Shown here piece by piece: positions 8,853 through 15,779 of a DNA stretch of 64,000 nt (positions within the stretch are counted from its first letter, which is position 1; every line of letters begins with the position of its first letter). A program made the position numbers and the translations under genes. Source of the DNA: Sphaerisporangium krabiense (lineage in GTDB: Bacteria; Actinomycetota; Actinomycetes; Streptosporangiales; Streptosporangiaceae). The notes under the pieces are model-generated. The model worked only from the letters and a program-made list of their open reading frames with translations, had not been told where the DNA came from and made no database searches. The stretch spans positions 982,501 through 1,046,500 of the forward strand of contig NZ_JACHBR010000002.1 of assembly GCF_014200435.1 (NCBI RefSeq). Reading direction: 5' to 3'.

Positions 8853-8972
8853 ACGCGAATTTTACTGCATGCACTGCTTCTTTTCATCCGTTGCAATTTC
8901 GGAGGATGTACTGTTTTCTTAGGACCTGCAGGCGTGTCAAGTCTGGACGGACTTCCAGTCAAGGAGCGTGTC

Positions 8973-10169
8973 ATGACCAACGCGATGCACGAGCCGGTCA
9001 CCTTTCCCGTGACGCGTGAGCACCCCCTCGATCCCCCCCAGGACTTCACCCGGTGGCGCGAGGACGCCCCCCTCCGCCCCATGCTCTTCGCCGACGGCCA
9101 CGTCGGCTGGCTCGCCACCGGGTACGCCGCCTCCCGCGCGGTGCTCGCCGATCCGCGGTTCAGCAACGACGTCCAGGTGACGCACCCGCCGATCCCGCAG
9201 CGCATCCGGCAGCAGACCCTCGCCAAGTTCCCCGGGTTCTTCCTGCGCGAGGACCCCCCGGAGCACACCCGGTTCCGCCGCCTGCTCACCGGGCAGTTCA
9301 CCGTGCGCCGCATGCGGCTGCTGGAGCCCCGGATCGAGAAGATCACCTCCGACCGGCTGGACGCCATGGAGCGCGAGGGCTCGCCGGTGGACCTGGTGCA
9401 GAGCTTCGCGCTGCCGATCCCGTCCCTGGTGATCTGCGAGCTGCTCGGCGTCCCCTACTCCGACCACGACCGGTTCCAGCGCGACTCCTCCGCACTGCTG
9501 AACCTGGACAACTCCATCGAGCGGGCGCGTGAGGCCATGGAGAGCCTGCTGGACTACGTCAGAGGGCTCGTGGCGCGCAAGCGGGAGGAGCCCGGCGACG
9601 ACCTGATCAGTGGTCTCATCGCCACCGGAAAGCTCACCGACGTCGAGATCACCGGCGCCTCGGTGCTCATGCTCGTGGCCGGCCACGAGACCACGGCCAA
9701 CATGCTCGCGCTCGGCACCTACACTTTGCTGCGCAACCCCGCCCAGCTCGCCGCCCTGCGCGCGGACCCGTCACTGGCCGAGCCCGCCGTCGAGGAGCTG
9801 CTGCGCTACCTCACCATCGTCCACCTCGGCCCGGTCAGGACCGCCACCGAGGACGTCGAGATCGAAGGGCGGACGATCAGGGCCGGCCAGTCGGTGACGG
9901 TGTCCCTCTCCGCCGCCAACCGCGACCCCGGGCGCTTCGGGGATCCCGACAGCCTGGACATCACACGACAGGCCACCGGGCACCTCGCGTTCGGGCACGG
10001 AATACACCAATGCCTCGGACAGCAACTCGCCCGGATCGAGATGCGCATCGGCTACCCTGCACTGCTGGGGCGCTTTCCCGGCCTGCGCCTCGCGACTCCC
10101 GGCGAGGAGGTCGCGATGCGGTCCAACATGGCCATTTACGGAGTTCACCGCTTGCCGGTCGCTTGGTAG
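8973..10169 (+). CDS. Cytochrome P450, CYP105/107-like
   Basis: A 398-residue soluble bacterial P450. The I-helix oxygen-activation motif is AGHETTAN near residue 236, the K-helix ExxR is ELLR near residue 275, and the heme loop FGHGIHQCLGQQLAR carries the thiolate Cys at about residue 347. Length and spacing are normal for actinomycete P450s. The ATG at 8973 follows AAGGAG by six bases; a longer upstream reading lies over the TetR gene and is rejected. The 3Fe-4S ferredoxin 12 bp downstream is its likely electron donor. Oxidation of a small hydrophobic substrate is expected; the substrate is unknown. No other biosynthetic genes adjoin, which fits a catabolic or detoxifying role. Confidence 0.94.
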   Translation: MTNAMHEPVTFPVTREHPLDPPQDFTRWREDAPLRPMLFADGHVGWLATGYAASRAVLADPRFSNDVQVTHPPIPQRIRQQTLAKFPGFFLREDPPEHTRFRRLLTGQFTVRRMRLLEPRIEKITSDRLDAMEREGSPVDLVQSFALPIPSLVICELLGVPYSDHDRFQRDSSALLNLDNSIERAREAMESLLDYVRGLVARKREEPGDDLISGLIATGKLTDVEITGASVLMLVAGHETTANMLALGTYTLLRNPAQLAALRADPSLAEPAVEELLRYLTIVHLGPVRTATEDVEIEGRTIRAGQSVTVSLSAANRDPGRFGDPDSLDITRQATGHLAFGHGIHQCLGQQLARIEMRIGYPALLGRFPGLRLATPGEEVAMRSNMAIYGVHRLPVAW

Positions 10170-10181
10170 GAGGTAGCCCTC

Positions 10182-10382
10182 ATGCGGATCAAAGCCGACA
10201 CCGAAGTCTGCATCGGCGCGGGCATGTGCGTGTTCACGGCGGGTGACGTCTTCGACCAGGACGAGGACGAGGGCACCGTCGTGGTGCTCCTGCCCGAGCC
10301 GCCGCCCGACAGGCACGCGGCGGTCCGGCGCGCCGTGCAGGTCTGCCCGTCCGGCGCCCTGTCGATCTCGGAGAACGCGTGA
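10182..10382 (+). CDS. 3Fe-4S ferredoxin, redox partner of the P450
   Basis: A 66-residue ferredoxin with cysteines in CIGAGMC near the N-terminus and a C-terminal VCPSGALSI motif, the pattern of single-cluster 3Fe-4S ferredoxins that serve actinomycete P450s. The middle is very acidic (DQDEDEG), usual for an electron carrier docking to a P450. A GGAGG lies before the ATG. The 12-bp spacing from the P450 stop indicates one transcript. The ferredoxin reductase is not encoded here and must come from elsewhere in the genome. Confidence 0.93.
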   Translation: MRIKADTEVCIGAGMCVFTAGDVFDQDEDEGTVVVLLPEPPPDRHAAVRRAVQVCPSGALSISENA

Positions 10383-10415
10383 GGTCCGCGCGTCCGTGAG
10401 CACATCCCCGGCGGC

Positions 10416-10889
10416 TCATCGCGGCGGCGCCCCGGCGCCCGCGGGCGCCGCCGGGCCGGACTCCGCCCGCGACGGCATCGCGTGCCCGCCGCCGACGACG
10501 CCGCCCCCGAGCGTCGCGCGGAACGACTCCAGCATCTCCGTGTCGTTGCCCGAGATCACCCATCGGGCGCCGACGAGGTAGGCGCCGCCCCACTTCCTGG
10601 CCTCCGCGAGCCACGCGTCCCTGCCCTCGTCGGTGGAGAACGTGGTCACCGTGTACTGGCCCGTGCCGGTCCCGCACACGCCCTGCCGCAGTTCCTCGGC
10701 GTCGGTCTGGACCCGCGGTCTCGCGCAGCCGGTCCTGGCGGCGAGCTGCTTCAGCGTGGCGGGCGGCCCCGGGTTCGCCCCGGCGGCGGGCGCGCCGGAG
10801 GGCTCGCCGCACCCGGTGACGAGCGCGAGGGCGAGTGCGGACCCGAGAAGCGCGGACGCGCGGGCCGCGGCGGAGGTGGGACGTCGCAT
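10416..10889 (-). CDS. Small secreted lipoprotein, function unknown
   Basis: The 157-residue product begins MRRPTSAAARASALLGSALA and carries a lipobox ending ALVTGC, so Cys is about residue 25. The mature part has an early TLKQLAARTGC and a compact segment with VCGTGTGQYTVTTFSTDEGRDAWLAEARKWGGAYLVGARWVISG, a pattern often seen in small actinobacterial lipoproteins. An Ala/Pro/Gly-rich tail follows. The ATG at 10889 follows GGGAGA; upstream in-frame codons to 11225 are arginine-rich and non-coding in character. It converges with the ferredoxin gene and is divergent from the DUF1996 gene. No function is assigned. Confidence 0.78.
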   Translation of the reverse strand: MRRPTSAAARASALLGSALALALVTGCGEPSGAPAAGANPGPPATLKQLAARTGCARPRVQTDAEELRQGVCGTGTGQYTVTTFSTDEGRDAWLAEARKWGGAYLVGARWVISGNDTEMLESFRATLGGGVVGGGHAMPSRAESGPAAPAGAGAPPR

Positions 10890-11133
10890 GGCAGGTCTCC
10901 CGTTCGGTGTGAAGTGCCGGGGGCGTCGGGGAATCGGCCGCCGACAGCGGGTACGGCGTCTCCACGCTCCCGGTTCACAGCACTTCGTCCGCCGCGGGCC
11001 TGTCGCGGCGCGGCGGCATGCCCGGCACAGAACTTCCCGCGATCGTCGAACCGTCGCGCCGTCGCCCGCGTACCTCGTCCCGATGGGCCACGACACCAGG
11101 CCTCCACGAGCACAGACTCCGGGAGGGGTTCGA

Positions 11134-12624
11134 ATGATCCGAGACAGGCACAGACGGCGGCGCCGGCCGGTCCTGCGCGCGCTGGCTCTCGGCGGGGCAG
11201 GGGTGGGCCTCGTCCTGGCGAGCATGACGCCGGCCGCGTGGGCGGACGAGACACCGTCACCCGCGCCCGCCTCCGCCTCCGCCCCCGCCTCCGCCTCCGC
11301 CGAGCCGGAGGCGGGCGCGCGGAGCGCGGTCCGCCGGGAGGCGGGCCGGGTGAGCTGCCCGTCGGTCGCCGAGCGGCTGAACGGCCTGGGCTCGGCCGCC
11401 GACCCCGCGGTGCGGCGCGACCTCGCCCTGCTGGACCGCCAGATCGCCCAGGCCGACCGGCGCCTGGCCGGGCTCGGATCCCGCGCGACCGCCGGTCAGA
11501 TCAGGGCGTTCGTCCTGAACCCGCTCCGGCTCCAGCGGCAGGCCGTCGTCGGACGTGTCGCGGACGTCCTGCGGCGCGCCGGCGAGGACGTCACGGTGCT
11601 ACGCGGGGTGACCACGTGCACGGTCGCCGAGGCCGGCCAGGAGCCGTCCCCGAGCCCCACCGCGACCGGCCCGGCGGCGTCCCCTTCCCCCACGGGGGAC
11701 GGCGGCGGCGCGTCGCCGTCGCCGAGCCCCACCGCGACCGGCGCCGGCGGGCCGTCTCCTGACGACTTCGTCGACATCCGCCGCGTCCGGCCCAACGTGA
11801 ACACCCCCGCCGTCCGGCGGGGCGGCTCGCGGGGCACGTTCGTCTCCCGGTGCGGGCGCAACGAGCAGGGCCACCACAACTCCGACAACGTCATCGTGGC
11901 GCCGGGCGTGACCAACGGCGCGCACCACGTCCACGACTACGTGGGCAACCTCGACACCAGCGGCCTCTCCACCAACGAGAGCCTCCAGGCCGCGGGCACG
12001 ACCTGCGCCAACGGCGACAGGTCCGCGCACTACTGGCCGGTCCTGCGCCTGCGGAGGGGCCAGGGGAGCGACGCCGGCGAGCCGGGCGGCGGCCTGGACG
12101 GCAACGTCGGCCGGATACTCAGGCCCGCCTCGGTGACGCTGACGTTGCGCGGCAACGCCACGGCCAAGGTGGTCGCGATGCCGGCCTTCCTGCGCGTCAT
12201 CACCGGCGACGCCAAGTCCTTCACCAACGGCACGACCAACGCCAACGCCCGCTGGACCTGCACCGGGTTCGAGAACCGTCAGCTCACCGACAAGTACCCG
12301 ATCTGCCCGCGCGGCAGCCAGGTCGTGCGGCTGCTGCGGTTCCAGAGCTGCTGGGACGGCAGGAACACCGACAGCGCCAACCACCGCACGCACGTCGCCT
12401 TCACCGCGGCGGACGGGTCGTGCCCCGAGGGCTTCCAGGCCGTCCCCGCCCTGGAGCAGCGCGTCGCCTACGACGTGCCGCCGGGGCCGGTGTTCGCGCT
12501 GGACAGCTTCCCCGAGCAGCTCCACAAGCCGGTCACCGACCACGGTGACTTCATCAACGTCATGCCGGACACGCTGATGAGACAGGCCGTCGCCTGCATC
12601 AACAGCGGCCGTCGCTGCGGCTGA
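11134..12624 (+). CDS. Secreted DUF1996 family protein
   Basis: The 496-residue product has an Arg-rich N-terminus and a hydrophobic signal segment ALALGGAGVGLVLASMTPAAWA. A low-complexity Pro/Ser/Thr/Ala segment, an N-terminal helical part, and another Ser/Pro/Thr linker around residues 165-200 follow. The DUF1996 domain runs from about residue 215 to the end, with conserved HHNSDNVIV, GAHHVHDYVGN, ARWTCTGF and a late VTDHGDFINV. DUF1996 proteins are extracellular and often accompany carbohydrate-binding parts; no activity is established. The ATG at 11134 follows GGGAGGGG. A strong terminator lies 22 bp past the stop. Confidence 0.85.
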   Translation: MIRDRHRRRRRPVLRALALGGAGVGLVLASMTPAAWADETPSPAPASASAPASASAEPEAGARSAVRREAGRVSCPSVAERLNGLGSAADPAVRRDLALLDRQIAQADRRLAGLGSRATAGQIRAFVLNPLRLQRQAVVGRVADVLRRAGEDVTVLRGVTTCTVAEAGQEPSPSPTATGPAASPSPTGDGGGASPSPSPTATGAGGPSPDDFVDIRRVRPNVNTPAVRRGGSRGTFVSRCGRNEQGHHNSDNVIVAPGVTNGAHHVHDYVGNLDTSGLSTNESLQAAGTTCANGDRSAHYWPVLRLRRGQGSDAGEPGGGLDGNVGRILRPASVTLTLRGNATAKVVAMPAFLRVITGDAKSFTNGTTNANARWTCTGFENRQLTDKYPICPRGSQVVRLLRFQSCWDGRNTDSANHRTHVAFTAADGSCPEGFQAVPALEQRVAYDVPPGPVFALDSFPEQLHKPVTDHGDFINVMPDTLMRQAVACINSGRRCG

Positions 12625-12646
12625 CCCCCCAGGCCGCGCACGGCGA

Positions 12647-12682
12647 GGCGCCGCCCCGCGACTCGGTTCGCGGGGCGGCGCC
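12647..12682 (+). terminator. Strong terminator hairpin after the DUF1996 gene
   Basis: GGCGCCGCCCCGCGA (12647-12661) pairs perfectly over 15 bp with TCGCGGGGCGGCGCC (12668-12682) around a six-base loop, 22 bp after the stop codon. The small peptide gene on the other strand ends at 12733 and may share it. Confidence 0.75.
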
Positions 12683-12732
12683 GTAACCGTCCTCAGGGCT
12701 GGGTTCGCCCCGTGCCGGCGACGTCGCCGGGG

Positions 12733-12879
12733 TCAGTCCCAGTCGTCGTCCCAGTCATCGTCGTCGTCCCAGTCGTCGTCCCAGTCGTCGCCGCCGCGAA
12801 GGCGGGCGGAGGCGGGCGCCGTGACGGTGAGCACGGCGACGGTGAGAAGGATGCCGGTGGCGATGAGTCGTCTGAGCAT
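12733..12879 (-). CDS. Tiny secreted Asp/Trp-repeat peptide
   Basis: Reading the reverse strand from the ATG at 12879, with GGAG nine bases before it, gives a 48-residue product. It has a signal-peptide-like start (MLRRLIATGILLTVAVLTVTAPASA), a short RLRGG, and the repetitive acidic tail DDWDDDWDDDDDWDDDWD. If cleaved after ASA, the mature peptide would be only about 23 residues, with 13 Asp and 4 Trp at regular spacing. The clear signal peptide and ribosome binding site argue for a real gene despite its length. I do not recognise a family. Metal binding or surface association is possible but only inferred from composition. Confidence 0.65.
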   Translation of the reverse strand: MLRRLIATGILLTVAVLTVTAPASARLRGGDDWDDDWDDDDDWDDDWD

Positions 12880-13193
12880 GAGAATCAACTCCGTAACCCT
12901 GGTGGCGCTGATCTGTGAGTGTCGCGATGGGTTCCCGGGATACGCAGTACGGCGCAGTACAGCCCAACCCTAACCACGCCATCACCGCAGAAGCACCCGG
13001 AAGCGGGCAAACCACCGGCATGGGTTCGGACAAAGCGGACGTCGTGCCTTTCCCGTGTCCGCCCGCCGTCAAACGGCTCGCGCGGCGCGCCGCCCAGAAG
13101 CCGCCCTCGCGTCCGTCCACGGCTTAACCTGCGGAAACGGAGATCATTTCGCGTGCCGGCCCTGCGGCGCGCACGGGAGCGGGGGAGAGGCGG
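12880..13193. other. Divergent promoter region between the peptide gene and cydA
   Basis: These 314 bases contain no further gene. A direct repeat CGCAGTAC occurs twice at a 10-bp period (12943-12960), one helical turn, in the part closer to the peptide gene. I looked for a Rex-type TTGTG-N8-CACAA site, expected before many cyd operons, and did not find one. The cydA ribosome binding site GGGGGAGAGG lies just before 13194. Confidence 0.4.
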
Positions 13194-14573
13194 ATGGGGA
13201 CGTGGCAGTGGGCCGCGGGCCTGGTGGCGGGCCCGGCGAGCCCACAGGACCTCATCGCGGCGCGCACGCAGATGGCGTTGTCGCTCGGCTGGCACATCGT
13301 CCTCGCCTGCCTGGGCGTCGGCATGCCCACGCTGATGGTCCTCATCGAATGGCGCGGCCTGCGCACCGGCGACGAGGCCTACCGGCGGCTCGCCCTCCAG
13401 TGGGCCAAGGCGATCGGCGTGCTGTTCGCCGCCGGCGCGGTGTCCGGCACCATCCTCAGCTTCGAGCTCGGGCTGCTGTGGCCGGCCATGATGGGCATGT
13501 ACGGCCAGGTCATCGGACTGCCGTTCGCGGCAGAGGGCATCGCCTTCTTCATCGAGGCCATCTTCCTCGGCATCTACCTCTACACCTGGAACCGCGTGCC
13601 GCCCAAGGCGCACCTGTTCGCCGGCCTGGCGGTGGCGTTCTCGGGCGCCCTGTCGGCATTCCTCGTGGTCTGCGCCAACGCCTGGATGAACACGCCGGTC
13701 GGCTTCGCCGTGGCGGGCGGCCGGGTGCGGCAGGTGAGCCCGTGGCGCGCCATGTTCAACCCGGCCGTGCCGCACGAGGTCCTCCACATGATCGTGGCGG
13801 CGTTCATGGTCACGGGCTTCCTCGTCGCCGGGGTCTACGCGGTGGGCCTGCTGCGGGGCGGCACCGACCGGCGCCACCGGCTGGGCTTCATCGTGCCCTT
13901 CACCCTCGCGGCGGCCTTCACGCCCGTCCAGATCGTCGTCGGCGACTACGCCGGCAAGTCCATCCACGAGCTGCAACCCGCCAAGCTCGCCGCGGCGGAG
14001 GCGCTGTTCCGCACCCAGGCGGGCGCGCCGCTCAGCGTCGGCGGCTTCGTCTCCGGCGACCGGCTGCACTACTCCATCGAGATTCCGAAGGCGCTGTCGG
14101 TGCTGGCCGGAGGCAGCTTCGACACCGTCGTGCAGGGCCTGGACCAGGTGCCGAGGGCCGACCGCGCGCCGGTCGCCATCGTCCACCTCGCCTTCGACCT
14201 CATGGTGGCCATGGCGTTCGCGCTCCTGCTGCTGTCGGCCTGGTTCGCCTGGAGCTGGTGGCGCAGGCGCGACCTGCCCCGCTCGCGGTGGTTCCTCCGC
14301 TTCGCGGCGCTGTCCGGCGTGGCGGCGGTGGTCGCCACCGAGGCGGGCTGGACGGTCACCGAGGTCGGCAGGCAGCCCTGGACCGTGTACGGCCACATGC
14401 GCACCGCCGACGCGGTGAACCCCGCCCCGGGCCTGTGGGTCGGCTTCGCCCTCGTCCTGCTCGTCTACCTCGTGCTGACCGTCGTCATCCTGTACGTCCT
14501 GCGGCTGCTCAGGACCGAGCGTCCCGTCGCGCCCCAGGAACCCGAGGAGCTGCCCGAGGCGAAGGCGCGCTGA
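13194..14573 (+). CDS. cydA: Cytochrome bd-type quinol oxidase subunit I, short (CioA-like)
   Basis: A 459-residue, multi-helix membrane protein. Heme ligands are recognisable: His in ALSLGWHIVLACLGVGMP near the N-terminus, His in AVPHEVLHMIVAAFMV near residue 200, and Met in AFDLMVAMAF near residue 340. The FTPVQIVVGDYAGKSIHELQPAK segment follows the quinol-site helix, and a late EVGRQPWTVYGHMRTADAV carries the GRQPW signature. The Q-loop is short, as in cyanide-insensitive CioA-type oxidases, and the protein is about 60 residues shorter than E. coli CydA. It oxidises quinol and reduces oxygen in the cytoplasmic membrane. The stop overlaps the cydB start, so translation is coupled. Confidence 0.94.
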   Translation: MGTWQWAAGLVAGPASPQDLIAARTQMALSLGWHIVLACLGVGMPTLMVLIEWRGLRTGDEAYRRLALQWAKAIGVLFAAGAVSGTILSFELGLLWPAMMGMYGQVIGLPFAAEGIAFFIEAIFLGIYLYTWNRVPPKAHLFAGLAVAFSGALSAFLVVCANAWMNTPVGFAVAGGRVRQVSPWRAMFNPAVPHEVLHMIVAAFMVTGFLVAGVYAVGLLRGGTDRRHRLGFIVPFTLAAAFTPVQIVVGDYAGKSIHELQPAKLAAAEALFRTQAGAPLSVGGFVSGDRLHYSIEIPKALSVLAGGSFDTVVQGLDQVPRADRAPVAIVHLAFDLMVAMAFALLLLSAWFAWSWWRRRDLPRSRWFLRFAALSGVAAVVATEAGWTVTEVGRQPWTVYGHMRTADAVNPAPGLWVGFALVLLVYLVLTVVILYVLRLLRTERPVAPQEPEELPEAKAR

Positions 14574-15586
14574 TGGACCTCGCGCAGATCGTTCTCGTCG
14601 TGATGTGGGCCGGCGTCACCCTGTACGCGCTGCTGGCCGGGGCCGACTTCGGCGCGGGCGTCTGGGACCTGCTGGCCGGGCGCAGCCGAGAGGGCATGCC
14701 CCGCCGCGAGTTCATCGAACGGGCCATCGGGCCGGTCTGGGAGGCCAACCACGTCTGGCTCGTCTTCGTGCTCGTGGTGCTGTGGACCGCCTTCTCCGGC
14801 GTCTTCGCCGCCGTGATGTCCACCCTCTACATCCCGCTGACGCTCGCCGCGCTCGGCATCATCGCCAGGGGGACGGCCTTCGCGTTCCGCAAGGCGGCGC
14901 GCGAGCTCTGGCAGCAGCGCCTGTTCGGCGGGGCCTTCGCCCTCTCCTCGGTGCTCACGCCGTACTTCTTCGGCGCGGTCGCGGGCGGCATCGCCTCGGG
15001 GCGGGTGCCGGCGGGCCTGGCCCGCGGGAGCATCTTCACGAGCTGGCTCAACCCGACCTCCGCGCTGGGCGGCGTGCTCGCCGTCCTGGTGTGCGTGTAC
15101 CTGGCGGGGGCGTACCTGTGCGGCGACGCGGTCAAGGGGGGACGGCCGGACCTGGCCGAGTGGTTCCGCGTGCGCGCGCTGGCCGCGGCGGCGGTGATCG
15201 GGGTGGTCGCCCTGGGCGGCATCGCGATCCTGTGGTGGGACGCCCGGCCGCTGTACGAGGGCCTGACCCACCGCGCCCTGCCGATCCTGCTGGCGAGCGT
15301 GGTGTTCGGCTCGGCGTCGCTGGTCCTGCTGTGGTACAGGCGGTATTCGCCGGCCAGGGCCGCGGCGATGCTCGGCGTCATCGCGATCCTCTGGGGCTGG
15401 CCGCTCGCGCAGTATCCCGTCATGCTGCCGCCGGCCCTGACCTACCGGCAGGCGGCCGCGGAAATGTCGGTGCTGGCCGCCACAATCGTCGTCATCGCGG
15501 TGGGCGTGCTGTTGATCGCTCCGTCCATGGCGTGGCTGATCAGCGTCCAGCGGCGCGGTCTGCGCGGCGAAGAGCCGCCGGCCTGA
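14573..15586 (+). CDS. cydB: Cytochrome bd-type quinol oxidase subunit II
   Basis: The 337-residue product begins MDLAQIVLVVMWAGVTLYALLAGADFGAGVWDLLAG and continues with AIGPVWEANHVWLVFVLVVLWTAFSGVFAAVMSTLY, both CydB hallmarks. It has eight to nine hydrophobic helices. The A of its ATG is the last base of the cydA TGA. No cydCD-type heterodimeric exporter follows; the next gene is a single full-length ABC exporter with its own promoter. No small CydX-like subunit gene was found between or after the two subunits. Together with cydA it forms a high-affinity terminal oxidase useful at low oxygen or when the main oxidase is inhibited. Confidence 0.94.
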   Translation: MDLAQIVLVVMWAGVTLYALLAGADFGAGVWDLLAGRSREGMPRREFIERAIGPVWEANHVWLVFVLVVLWTAFSGVFAAVMSTLYIPLTLAALGIIARGTAFAFRKAARELWQQRLFGGAFALSSVLTPYFFGAVAGGIASGRVPAGLARGSIFTSWLNPTSALGGVLAVLVCVYLAGAYLCGDAVKGGRPDLAEWFRVRALAAAAVIGVVALGGIAILWWDARPLYEGLTHRALPILLASVVFGSASLVLLWYRRYSPARAAAMLGVIAILWGWPLAQYPVMLPPALTYRQAAAEMSVLAATIVVIAVGVLLIAPSMAWLISVQRRGLRGEEPPA

Positions 15587-15635
15587 CCCGTCCGCGCGCC
15601 CGGCCCGCCGTGCACGGCCGGTGACACGCGGGCCC

Positions 15636-15666
15636 TTGACCTCAAGATTAGTTGAGGTTCTAGGGT
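15636..15666 (+). promoter_or_regulatory. SoxR box within a 19-bp-spacer promoter
   Basis: The perfect inverted repeat CCTCAAGATTAGTTGAGG (15640-15657) matches the well-known SoxR operator core CCTCAA-N6-TTGAGG. It sits inside a MerR-family-type promoter: TTGACC (15636-15641) as -35 and TAGGGT (15661-15666) as -10, separated by 19 bp instead of 17. It points at the ABC exporter that starts at 15780. SoxR senses redox-active compounds and activates by untwisting such long spacers. The site is seen directly; the regulator gene is not in the window. Confidence 0.88.
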
Positions 15667-15779
15667 TCCGAGGTGGGTCACCGGTCCGGCGGAGAGCACG
15701 CCCCGGTGATCGGCGACCGCCGCGAGCGGCGACCGTACGGAACAGGAGCGGCCGGAGCGCCGGGAGACGGGGTGTCGTG

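Noticed and set aside
12880-13193. Rex or ResD-type oxygen/redox operator before cydA
   Set aside because: No TTGTG-N8-CACAA or similar palindrome is present in the gap.
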